DNA of 34,303 nucleotides from an uncultured Collinsella sp. (GTDB taxonomy: Bacteria > Actinomycetota > Coriobacteriia > Coriobacteriales > Coriobacteriaceae): the NCBI GenBank assembly GCA_905209765.1, contig CAJLUE010000013.1, forward strand, positions 1 to 34,303, read 5' to 3'. A program made the position numbers and the translations under genes. Below the pieces are notes generated by a model. That model was not told where the DNA came from and searched no databases. It saw nothing but the letters and a program-made list of their open reading frames with translations. Positions 8,101-15,006 of the stretch are shown here, in pieces; the stretch's first letter is position 1, and the number at the start of each line of letters is the position of its first letter.

Positions 8101-9565
8101 CGAGCGCCAGTTTTGCCAGCACCCAGGGGTTGACGTTTAAGAAAAACGGCACCGGTCCTAGGGTAAACTGCTCGGTCCAATTGAGGTCGGTTCTTACTTG
8201 GAAGAGTGCCTTAATATTGCCGTATGCGGGGTCGTTGTTGTCGCCCCAGGTTTTGCCCGCCCAATCGTAGGCGAGCGAGCCGTACAGCTGTGTGGCGATA
8301 TCCATCGTAAACAGCAGCGTGCAATGGTGGCGAAGGAGCTTGGTGTTTCTTGGGTCGGTGCCCGAACCGGCACTCATACTTTTGTACTGATTCCACTTCC
8401 CTTCCATCTCGTCGAGGTAGCGGTTTGCCTGCTTGGCGCCCGACTCGCGCGGTGACTTCTTCCAGTATTCCGGATCAGGGTTGCCCGAATCGTTCATGTA
8501 GCCGACCGGTTTGTATCCTCCGCCAAACAGCACGTACCCGGCAAAAGAGAAATCGAACAAAATGGGGAACGAGGGCATCCAACACGTGAACTTATTACCA
8601 CCGATGCCGGGAAACGCCGCGGGGAAATCAAACGGAGTGATCTCTTGGTCCATGGTGGTGGGAATGATGGTGGTCGAGCCCGATTCCGCCTTTGCGGCCG
8701 GCGCGGTGACAACGGCCATGGGAGAGGAGAGCGTGTAGGTTTTGCCCTGATAGTCGAGGACAAAGCGCAGCTTGCACCCTTCTTCCAGAAGGCCCGATGC
8801 CGCATCGAGAAACTTGTCTTCGAGTGTGAACGTTGCCAGATTATCCGAACCCGATGCACTGGCCTTGACTTGGCCAATCTGCGTGACGGTTTCGGGCGAG
8901 CTACCCGCGGCAGGTGTCACTTTGTTAATGCGCAGCGTTGCCTGCCCACCCTGTGGCAGATGTGCCTGCACGGTAAAGGCGTGCGTGTCGGGTTGATCGT
9001 TTCCGGCGTCGTCCTTCGGCAATGCCATGAACGTGGCTTCAGCGTACTGGATGTCCCATTCGTCAAACGTGAGCTGGCGGAAGTACGGCTCGCCGTCGGA
9101 AAGCGGACGCGTGGGTGCGGTTATGGCGGTGCCGCCCTGGATACGCGCAAGGGGAATCTCGACATCACGGTAGCCCGCCATGCTAATGGAAATGCCGCCG
9201 TTAAAGTCGTACGCGTCGAGAAGCGTTGCCTCGTCCACGTAACCTTCCGAAAGAGGGGCGATCTCAAAGATGGCCGTGCCCTCGTCGTCGGTCGTGGCGG
9301 TGAGCTGCTTGCCTGCGGCATAGCGCGATGTGAGCGTGACCTGGGCACCCGTGATGGGCGTATTCTTGTTGGCGACATCGACCACGACCACACCAAACAT
9401 GGTGCGCGAGAGCACGAGTACCTTGAAGGGATCTTCTTCATCGGCATGGGCTTCGGTAGGCGTAAATGGCAGTATGAAGACGTTTGGGCTGCCTGGCACG
9501 CGAGGCAACATCATGCCTGCCAGCGAAGACGCTCCGGCGACAAGTAGCGAACGGCGATCAAGCAT
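5198..9565 (-). CDS. Giant Tat-exported, sortase-anchored surface protein
   Basis: I choose the ATG at 9565, with GGGAG 5 bases upstream, over a longer frame to 9661; it gives 1455 residues. The N-terminus MLDRRSLLVAGASSLAGMM is a twin-arginine signal with R4-R5, a hydrophobic stretch and a likely AHA-DE cleavage site near residue 41. A β-rich segment (about 45-115, VDVANKNTPITGAQVTLTSR) resembles carboxypeptidase-regulatory or CnaB-like Ig folds. The remainder is a long, mostly β-type ectodomain that I cannot assign. A Gly/Ser/Asp linker (GGGTDEGGGSGGSSSGSG) leads to LAGTGD (LPxTG-like, 1407-1411), an alanine-rich membrane helix and an RR-containing tail. It should therefore be cell-wall-attached after folding in the cytoplasm. 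It lies downstream of a LuxR-type regulator in the same direction. Ligand or enzymatic role unknown. Confidence 0.8.
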   Translation of the reverse strand: MLDRRSLLVAGASSLAGMMLPRVPGSPNVFILPFTPTEAHADEEDPFKVLVLSRTMFGVVVVDVANKNTPITGAQVTLTSRYAAGKQLTATTDDEGTAIFEIAPLSEGYVDEATLLDAYDFNGGISISMAGYRDVEIPLARIQGGTAITAPTRPLSDGEPYFRQLTFDEWDIQYAEATFMALPKDDAGNDQPDTHAFTVQAHLPQGGQATLRINKVTPAAGSSPETVTQIGQVKASASGSDNLATFTLEDKFLDAASGLLEEGCKLRFVLDYQGKTYTLSSPMAVVTAPAAKAESGSTTIIPTTMDQEITPFDFPAAFPGIGGNKFTCWMPSFPILFDFSFAGYVLFGGGYKPVGYMNDSGNPDPEYWKKSPRESGAKQANRYLDEMEGKWNQYKSMSAGSGTDPRNTKLLRHHCTLLFTMDIATQLYGSLAYDWAGKTWGDNNDPAYGNIKALFQVRTDLNWTEQFTLGPVPFFLNVNPWVLAKLALAVGAHTHGSGAAFFKNISLDYSNTSGSFTIQIGLAVTFGAGVAGVASSAVRGAASLTLFIGYEKADGHQLPRLRVGADVDVDVILQFVMFKWTTKAWSGSWPTLLDSWNMSVNNGNQYVLQRSELALGGDTPYTLDARFGTPGNIEAGGVPQFIASATIVTNAELLARAEVKATAVNAAPVVRDWDQAVTCIELEADAESDDAGQIEHFVHALIGNDENAAPMYEYTYIEQATNAVADPNANSAGVSEDERGGIKPSSDNVLFSGVLSEAHMKLAMIAGVECLFRIASVRYGDNGRSRLVVHTKANGTWSAPMPVDFPLGFGEGDVERDGIFDYDFDVVEYTDGRENQDAYVLLVSGERPDGDNTLFDTASTAGILSVVRLRISNDGVRVMSHTSWRSISRGRLQEDGHHCLQCPRITVGKTLVDGRLSGAYLHRRGTTAEKALGNEAEVALECFTLWSDDLGDSLTFRQVLRFPQAPSSIELGVPENINGKMVVPVAYETANGCGCASYAVIGQSIAGWGVMPPDATVPHAVPWPQHSGFLATVNEQLQHITWTRGASAFATQPVGAAGCGPASFSVSNNGRCVLYVENTDGKVGQTYDEEGNPVAVMGKHFRIFASTLAGDLFTEPFVMCELDHPVDQITTFLTSGGMLSALATHIVSAEKSEAELHGIEVPLVACATPTGAVATSGAVVPGAAGESFMVTVRNDGNTLLTAGTIDLYREGSSQPFSSASIGFGANARMASIFDPELAEDASANDMAHVKYALETLGARFATHPLVADNGNAVLAPGCTAQFRMSFAIPESWNDEVGKRVTLYAKARNLVALDPVTLEEIRPGANSALGAVLHELHVPDAACERSEVQVGVCGSADTTELHDAPMTVDGDGGTSGGGTDEGGGSGGSSSGSGKDHGNNKRSGKAGALAGTGDVNAPLTAAAAALAAAGAGLIAYSARRTALETDTANEVNSDRPR

Positions 9566-9723
9566 CTTGGGCTCCCATCCCGCAAATATCGGTGGAAATA
9601 CTCTCATTTTGCGAGAAGGCATCCTGTCACGGTAGTGCCGTTCGGGGACCAAAATGTCCAATTTGAGCGCGCGAAAGCGTCAGCCCCCCCGGAGCGCTTT
9701 CGATACACCGGGCAGTCTGGCCG

Positions 9724-10728
9724 CTAGCGCAACATGTGGGCAATCAGCTCGGCGCGAGTTCCGATACCAAGCTTGGCATACACTCCTGATAGGCGGTTTT
9801 TAACGGTGCCCGGCGACACACCCATATGGCGTGCGATTTCGGCGTTGGTCCAACCGCGGCAGGCGAGCATGGCCATGGTGAACTCCGTGGTCGTTAAATC
9901 GTCGGCCACGTCCTCACCCGAATCGGGGTTGTGGATGCGCCGCCAGCCGTAGCTGAATCGATACGTAATCTCGATGATGCGAGCGAAATCGTCGGGGTAT
10001 TGCGATTTTAAGCATGCCTCGATGAGCCCCTGCAAAAGGCCGTGGTGCTCGCCAATGAGCTCGATAAGGCCGTCGGGGCGCGCAATGTCCCAAGCAGCTC
10101 CGAAGTGTGCCTTTGCGGCGTCGATGTCCTTGAGGCTCATGCATGCCATGGAAGCTGCCAGGTGCAGGAACAGTTCCGAGATCGGATAGCTTCCCTGTTT
10201 CATAATCAGGGCGTTTTCCGCCATGCCCAGGCTGCGGCCGTATTCGCCGCGCAGATACAAGGCGTGCGCCATTACGTAGCTGGCGAACAGGCGCAGGCCT
10301 TCGGGCAGATGCGCCGCAAGCGGATAAAACTCTTCGGCAGAATACGGGGAAGGCAAGTGCAGCAGGACACTCGCGGCCGAGGCGAACAGGATATGCGTGG
10401 CGTGGATGGCGGGCGATTCCTCGTCGACCGGCGTATCGAGGATGCCAGTAAGGCACCGGCGAGCGTCGGCGATACGGTTGAGCGACAGGCTGGCGTATCC
10501 GCAGATAAAGCATGCGGAATAGCGCAGCGCGGGATCGGTGGCGTCAAGATAGGGGCGTGCCGTCTTGGCGGCGAGGGTGGCCTGTCCGCGAAAGTACAGC
10601 GCTTCTGCCGTGGCAATGGCGCGCGAATCGGGGTCGGAAATGCCTGCAACCGCAGCGTCAATCTGCCCCGGCACAAAGGCGGTGCACATCAACGGCATGG
10701 GAACGCATGGGTAGCCATCGCAGTCCAT
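9724..10728 (-). CDS. LuxR-type transcription regulator with helical sensor region
   Basis: This is a 334-residue protein. The start chosen is the second of two adjacent ATGs, six bases after GGGAGG; a longer frame would run into the kinase gene. The C-terminal ~60 residues form a LuxR/GerE helix-turn-helix (LTTTEFTMAMLACRGWTNAE, then IARHMGVSPGTVKNRLSGVY and KLGIGTRAEL). The N-terminal ~270 residues are alanine- and leucine-rich with TPR-like helical pairs and no receiver domain, ATPase site or membrane segment. This architecture usually senses a ligand or protein partner. It lies 68 bases downstream of the histidine kinase gene and just before the giant surface-protein gene, both on the same strand, so control of the latter is a fair guess. 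A TACAAT box in the short gap could give it its own promoter. Confidence 0.8.
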   Translation of the reverse strand: MDCDGYPCVPMPLMCTAFVPGQIDAAVAGISDPDSRAIATAEALYFRGQATLAAKTARPYLDATDPALRYSACFICGYASLSLNRIADARRCLTGILDTPVDEESPAIHATHILFASAASVLLHLPSPYSAEEFYPLAAHLPEGLRLFASYVMAHALYLRGEYGRSLGMAENALIMKQGSYPISELFLHLAASMACMSLKDIDAAKAHFGAAWDIARPDGLIELIGEHHGLLQGLIEACLKSQYPDDFARIIEITYRFSYGWRRIHNPDSGEDVADDLTTTEFTMAMLACRGWTNAEIARHMGVSPGTVKNRLSGVYAKLGIGTRAELIAHMLR

Positions 10729-10796
10729 CATCCACCTCCCAACGGCTGGCAACAATAGCAGCAATTGTACTCCTGTTGCTCGGGACCCCTTTCGTT

Positions 10797-11948
10797 TTAC
10801 TGTGCGGATAACGCTACGGATCGTTTTGGAAGGCTTACGAGCATGGTGGTCCCGTTCTCGGAACTTGCTTCGACCTCTACCGTGCCACCGTGAAGCGCTG
10901 CAATCTCCCAAACAAGCGCTAGTCCGAGTCCTGCGCCGCCGTATGCCCTGCTGCGGGATTTGTCTAGACGAAAGAACGGCTGGAAGATGCTCTCACGGTA
11001 CTGCTTGGGTATTCCCGGGCCCTCATCTTTGACTCGCAAGAGCACGTGGCTGTCGCTGTCGCTGATGGAGACGTTGACAGTCGAGCCGGTGCGGCTGTAA
11101 CGGATGGCGTTTTCGACCAGATTAAACACCAGCCGATAGAGGAGCGTGTCGCTCCCGATTACTAAAGCGTCTCCAGCATAATTGAGGGCTATGCCCTTAT
11201 TTTCGGCAAGTGGCGCAAGGTCGGTGAGGACCTCTTCGGACAAGGGACCAAGTTCAACATCGTCATCGCAAGGAACGCTGCGGAGCTCACTCATCTCGAG
11301 CAACACCTTGGTCATTCGAGACATGCGCTCGGTTTGTTCTTGTAGCAGGCCGAGCAGCTCGGCTGTTTTGGGTTGCAAACCGGAGTGCTCGGAGATGAAT
11401 AGTTCAATCTGTGCTTGTATAAGGGCGAGCGGGGTGCGCAGCTCGTGTGCGGCGTTGCCGGTAAACTGACGCTGTGCAGAGAACCCTTCGCCAAGACGGG
11501 CGATCATGTCGTTGAAAGAGGCGCTGCATCGCTGTAGCTCGGTGGGCACATCTTCACTGAGTCTGATTTCGCTTAGGTTGTCAGGCTGCACACGCTCAAC
11601 CTGGGCGGCAAAAGCCCGTAGCGGTTTGAGCGCACGACCGCTCACAAAGTATGCCAGCACGCCGCCAAGGAGTGTGACTCCAGCCGTGATGCACCAGGTT
11701 GTCGTGCCAAAAGACTCTTGTGCGTCGTTTACGACGATCGTGACCTTGTCATCGGGGGTCGCTTTCGTTGGGTCGAACGCCTGGGGCGAATCTTCGCCGG
11801 TTGCGTTAAAGGCCGAGATGTTACTGCCGATGGCATCCATGTAGCGCATGCCCGTATAGCCGACCAGGCAGTTCGTCAGCACGCATGCTGCACACGTGAG
11901 CAGTGCCGTCATAATCGTTATGCGCCATTGCAGCGAAAGCCTTTTCAT
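10797..11948 (-). CDS. Membrane sensor histidine kinase
   Basis: This is a 383-residue two-component sensor. The membrane helix at about 9-30 and the second at 86-103 enclose a short extracytoplasmic loop (about 31-85). A HAMP domain follows (about 100-155). The dimerisation box has H168 in NAAHELRTPLALI. The ATP-binding domain shows N (NLVENAIRYS), G1 (KDEGPGIP), F (FFRLDK) and G2 (GGAGLGLAL) boxes. Its ATG overlaps the stop of the upstream response regulator by four bases (ATGA), so the two are translationally coupled partners. The small loop leaves little room for a ligand domain, so it may sense envelope state or a membrane partner. Signal unknown. Confidence 0.93.
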   Translation of the reverse strand: MKRLSLQWRITIMTALLTCAACVLTNCLVGYTGMRYMDAIGSNISAFNATGEDSPQAFDPTKATPDDKVTIVVNDAQESFGTTTWCITAGVTLLGGVLAYFVSGRALKPLRAFAAQVERVQPDNLSEIRLSEDVPTELQRCSASFNDMIARLGEGFSAQRQFTGNAAHELRTPLALIQAQIELFISEHSGLQPKTAELLGLLQEQTERMSRMTKVLLEMSELRSVPCDDDVELGPLSEEVLTDLAPLAENKGIALNYAGDALVIGSDTLLYRLVFNLVENAIRYSRTGSTVNVSISDSDSHVLLRVKDEGPGIPKQYRESIFQPFFRLDKSRSRAYGGAGLGLALVWEIAALHGGTVEVEASSENGTTMLVSLPKRSVALSAQ

Positions 11949-12619
11949 TCGCTATCCTCCATAACGTAGCCCTCTCCAATCCGATTGCGAATCGGGTCGT
12001 ATTCCAATGCGCCACGCAGCTTTTTGCGGAGTGACGAGATATGAACGCGGGTTGCGTTGCTAAAGCTGTTCACGCTGCTATCCCAAACGTGCTCGATAAG
12101 CTCCTCTTGACTTATCGGACGCCCCTGATTAAGCATCAGGTATTCCAAGATTCCCGTTTCCTTGCGTGTAAGAGATAGAGCCTCGCTGTCCACGGAAGCG
12201 ATGCGCGCCTTGGTGTCAAAGCGGAGCTTTCCGCAGGTTAAAACTATGTCGCTTTGTGCAAAGCGCCTGAGGGTAAGGCTGCGGATCCTTGCCGCAAGCT
12301 CGTCAAGATGAAACGGCTTGGTAAGGTAATCGTTGGCGCCGGCATCGAGTCCGGCGACTTTATCGGATACTTCGCCACGTGCGGACAGAATCAGTACCTT
12401 AGTCTCGCAGTCAGTTTTCCTAAGTTCCCTGAGTACGGTCATGCCGTCGATACGGGGAAGGTTGAGGTCGAGTACCACGAGGTCGAAGGCCTCAACGTCC
12501 AGTAGGTCGAGCGCCTCCTGTCCGTTGTGACAGCAGTCGACGCTGTACGCCAAGTTTCGCAAGCTGCGCGCGATTGCATCACACAGCGCCTGCTCGTCCT
12601 CGACGATCAAAATACGCAT
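11945..12619 (-). CDS. OmpR/PhoB-family response regulator
   Basis: This is a 224-residue regulator starting at the ATG at 12619, five bases after GGAGA; the frame extends six codons further without a better start. The receiver domain carries the acidic pair in LIVEDEQ, phosphoacceptor D51 in VVLDLNLP, and K101 in YLTKPFH. The winged-helix DNA-binding domain fills about 125-220 (LTRKETGILEYLMLN, then NATRVHISSLRKKL and GEGYVMED). It is the first gene of the leftward kinase operon. It is divergent from the redox operon starting at 12710 across a ~90-base gap, so it may act on both promoters. Confidence 0.95.
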   Translation of the reverse strand: MRILIVEDEQALCDAIARSLRNLAYSVDCCHNGQEALDLLDVEAFDLVVLDLNLPRIDGMTVLRELRKTDCETKVLILSARGEVSDKVAGLDAGANDYLTKPFHLDELAARIRSLTLRRFAQSDIVLTCGKLRFDTKARIASVDSEALSLTRKETGILEYLMLNQGRPISQEELIEHVWDSSVNSFSNATRVHISSLRKKLRGALEYDPIRNRIGEGYVMEDSE

Positions 12620-12649
12620 AACAGTCTCCTTGCACATTTCAAATCGCGC

Positions 12650-12677
12650 TTAACACGGATTTTATAGCCGATATGGT
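12650..12677 (+). promoter_or_regulatory. Candidate promoter of the redox operon
   Basis: TTAACA (12650-12655), a 16-base spacer and TATGGT (12672-12677) resemble -35 and -10 boxes. The start site would be near 12684, with AAAGGAG at 12695-12701 and the TTG start at 12710. The region also must hold the promoter of the divergent response-regulator gene, so shared control is likely. Confidence 0.45.
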
Positions 12678-12709
12678 CCAATGGTCGCGTAACGAAAGGA
12701 GTGGTCAGG

Positions 12710-12856
12710 TTGTTCAAAGCGGTAAAACCCGTGGTACAGGTCGCTTTGTTGATCGTCGGAATTGCCATGGTGTGCTTTGGCGTTATGCGTGGCGAGGCGG
12801 ATGCCGTGCTGGCCAAAGCGATTAGGCTGTGCTTGGAGTGTATCGGAATTGGATAA
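12710..12856 (+). CDS. CD1871A-family CXXC small membrane protein
   Basis: This is a 48-residue peptide starting with TTG, nine bases after AAAGGAG. It has a short basic start (FKAVK), one hydrophobic helix (VVQVALLIVGIAMVCFGVM), an RGEAD turn, and ends in AIRLCLECIGIG with a CLEC motif. The pattern of one membrane helix, the RGE turn and a terminal CLECIGIG matches what I recall as the CD1871A family of CXXC small proteins found in clostridia and Coriobacteria next to polyferredoxins. The paired cysteines could relay electrons or thiols between membrane polyferredoxin and the extracytoplasmic thioredoxin. Its stop codon overlaps the next gene's TTG start. It is easily missed because of length and start codon. 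Confidence 0.8.
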   Translation: MFKAVKPVVQVALLIVGIAMVCFGVMRGEADAVLAKAIRLCLECIGIG

Positions 12857-13751
12857 AAGAGAAAACACTGCATCGCATGTTTTGGCTCGATTTCGCGGAT
12901 TCATTCAGGCGGCGGCAACGCTCGTCACCAATATCCACCTGCCAAACTTTGCCAAAGGCGGCATCTATCAGGGCGTGGGAAAAACGGTCTGCGTACCTGG
13001 ACTTAATTGCTATTCGTGTCCCGCGGCATCGGGTGCGTGCCCCATCGGGTCGTTCCAGTCGGTGGTAGGTTCATCCAGGTTCAACTTTTCTTACTATGTT
13101 ACCGGTACGCTCATTTTGCTCGGCGTGCTGCTGGGACGCTTTGTATGCGGCTTTCTGTGCCCGTTTGGTTGGCTGCAGGAGCTGCTTCATAAGATTCCCG
13201 GCAAAAAGCTTTCGACAAAAAAGCTCAAAGCGCTTACGTATATCAAATACTTCGTGCTGCTGTTTGCTGTGGTATTGCTGCCCGTGCTGGTGGTCAACGA
13301 CCTGGAGATGGGAGATCCGTTCTTTTGTAAGTACATCTGTCCACAGGGTGTGCTCGAGGGCGCCATTCCGCTGGCCATCGCCAATGCCGGCATTCGATCT
13401 GCGTTGGGACATCTCTTTACTTGGAAACTTGCCGTTCTCATTGCCGTGGTAGTGCTGAGCGTTTTGTTCTACCGCCCCTTCTGCAAATGGATTTGTCCAC
13501 TCGGCGCATTCTATGCGCTCATGAATAGGGTGTCCCTACTGGGGATTCGGGTTGACGCATGCAAATGTGTCTCGTGCGGCAAGTGCTCAAAGGTTTGTCA
13601 GATGGACGTTGATGTGGTCCGCGCGCCCAATCATGCCGAATGCATCCGGTGCGGAAAGTGCATCGGGGCCTGTCCCGTCGATGCCATCAGCTATCGCTAT
13701 GGCCTGGAGGTGTCGGCGGAAAAGCTCCCCTTGACCGCCGATAAAAAGTAA
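12849..13751 (+). CDS. Membrane 4Fe-4S polyferredoxin (NapH/NosR-like)
   Basis: This is a 300-residue protein. I start it at the TTG at 12849 (MDKRENTASH), which overlaps the upstream stop and has GGAG ten bases before it. Multiple membrane helices alternate with cysteine clusters: SCPAASGACPIG, RFVCGFLCPFGWLQ, FFCKYICPQG and PFCKWICPLG, the last three being the twin CxxxCP pattern of NapH/CcoG/NosR membrane ferredoxins. The C-terminus has two classical 4Fe-4S ferredoxin motifs (CVSCGKCSKVCQ and CIRCGKCIGACP). It is expected to carry electrons across or along the membrane. With the CXXC peptide before it and the TlpA-like lipoprotein after it, it likely supplies reducing power to an extracytoplasmic thiol pathway. 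Confidence 0.92.
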   Translation: MDKRENTASHVLARFRGFIQAAATLVTNIHLPNFAKGGIYQGVGKTVCVPGLNCYSCPAASGACPIGSFQSVVGSSRFNFSYYVTGTLILLGVLLGRFVCGFLCPFGWLQELLHKIPGKKLSTKKLKALTYIKYFVLLFAVVLLPVLVVNDLEMGDPFFCKYICPQGVLEGAIPLAIANAGIRSALGHLFTWKLAVLIAVVVLSVLFYRPFCKWICPLGAFYALMNRVSLLGIRVDACKCVSCGKCSKVCQMDVDVVRAPNHAECIRCGKCIGACPVDAISYRYGLEVSAEKLPLTADKK

Positions 13752-13780
13752 ACAAGCTTCGACAAAACGGAGGAATGACT

Positions 13781-14752
13781 ATGAAGCTTTCTAAGATTGC
13801 GGCCCTGTTTATGGTGCCGGTGCTGGCCTTGTGTCTTGTGGCGTGCTCGGCACCTGGCGGCAATGCGAGCGAATCTGCGGGCTCCGATTCTAAGATCGCA
13901 GAACTCACTGCGCAGAAGCCGACCAATGCCGACGAGGCCGCCGAGTTGTATGCAAAACTCATGCAGAAGGAGAACGATATCTTTTCGAGTGATAACGCGC
14001 TGTGGGAAAAGGTATTCAATGCGGCAAATAAAGACTCGGCAATGATTGAGGACGGCAGCAATTACGGCGATTTCCTGCTCAAGACCATCGACGGCGCCAA
14101 GGATGAGTTCACGGCGGATGAGCTTAAGACGCTCAAGGCCAGTGCACAGCAGATCAAGGAGATCGAGGACAAGCTCGAGAGCTTGGAGAAGGAGTTCCCC
14201 GGCTGTGGAAGCACGCCGAGCGCAGGCGAGAGCGTCGATGCTTCGGCCGCTGGCATGACGGCTGGTGCCAATGCTTCGAGCGAGGCGACGAAGTTCCCCA
14301 GCTTTACGGGCAAGGACCTGGACGGCAACGACGTGAGCAGCGATGAGCTGTTCTCTAAGAACAAGGTCACCGTCATGAACTTTTGGTTTACCACTTGCAA
14401 GCCGTGCGTGGGCGAGCTGGGCGATCTTGAGAATTTGAATAAGGAGCTTGCCGAGAAGGGCGGCCAGGTCGTGGGCGTCAATTCCTTTACGCTCGATGGC
14501 AACAAGGGCGAGATTGCAGATGCCAAGGACGTGCTGAGCAAGAAGGGCGTGACATATAAGAACATCTGGTTCAAGTCGGATAGCGAGGCCGGTAAGTTTA
14601 CGTCAAATCTATTCTCGTTCCCGACAACGTATGTCATCGATCAGAATGGCAACATCGTAGGGGATCCAATCGTGGGAGCCATCAGCTCCGCCGAGCAGCG
14701 CGCAGCACTCGACAAGCTTATTGACCAGGCGATTGCGAATAGCGAGCAGTAG
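13781..14752 (+). CDS. TlpA/ResA-like thioredoxin lipoprotein
   Basis: This is a 323-residue protein starting at the ATG at 13781, seven bases after GGAGG; the in-frame ATG at 13775 sits too close to that site. A lipoprotein signal ends at LVAC, so C22 is the lipidated residue. Residues ~35-140 form a charged helical domain (KDEFTADELKTLKASAQQIK). A Ser/Ala linker leads to a thioredoxin fold at ~170-323 with the active site WFTTCKPC (C206, C209) and the cis-proline region FSFPTTYVID. It would act outside the membrane as a thiol-disulfide reductase for cytochromes or oxidised surface proteins. It closes the redox operon, 29 bases after the polyferredoxin, and is followed by a strong terminator. 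The helical N-terminal domain is longer than in ordinary ResA. Confidence 0.9.
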   Translation: MKLSKIAALFMVPVLALCLVACSAPGGNASESAGSDSKIAELTAQKPTNADEAAELYAKLMQKENDIFSSDNALWEKVFNAANKDSAMIEDGSNYGDFLLKTIDGAKDEFTADELKTLKASAQQIKEIEDKLESLEKEFPGCGSTPSAGESVDASAAGMTAGANASSEATKFPSFTGKDLDGNDVSSDELFSKNKVTVMNFWFTTCKPCVGELGDLENLNKELAEKGGQVVGVNSFTLDGNKGEIADAKDVLSKKGVTYKNIWFKSDSEAGKFTSNLFSFPTTYVIDQNGNIVGDPIVGAISSAEQRAALDKLIDQAIANSEQ

Positions 14753-14833
14753 AAAACGCGTAAGGCATGGCGAGGATCGTGCGCCGCTGTGCGAAGTAGT
14801 CCGCTCCCTTTCAAGTATAAGCTCCACCATATA

Positions 14834-14859
14834 GAGGTCCCGCTCGGGACCTCTTTTTT
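14834..14859 (+). terminator. Intrinsic terminator of the redox operon
   Basis: A perfect 8-bp stem, GAGGTCCC (14834-14841) with GGGACCTC (14846-14853), has a GCTC loop and is followed by TTTTTT. It lies ~80 bases past the stop of the thioredoxin gene. This is a textbook rho-independent terminator. Confidence 0.85.
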
Positions 14860-15006
14860 GGGCGCCGTCCCGTTCGTTTTTTGGCGCGGTTCCCTACATT
14901 CCTCACTGGCGCCGGCAAAAAATGGGGATAGAGTAGGACAAACGCGTCGAATACGAACGGCGGGGGAGAGCGGGCGAGCGCGCCCACGTGGGAGAGGTTG
15001 TCGTCC

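Noticed and set aside
5558..8140. 860-codon plus-strand open frame
   Set aside because: Antisense to the giant surface protein; rich in Arg, His and Cys with no domain and no start signal.
9566..9661. Longer N-terminus of the surface protein
   Set aside because: The extra 32 residues precede a clean Tat signal that has its own ribosome-binding site; the upstream start is a TTG without one.
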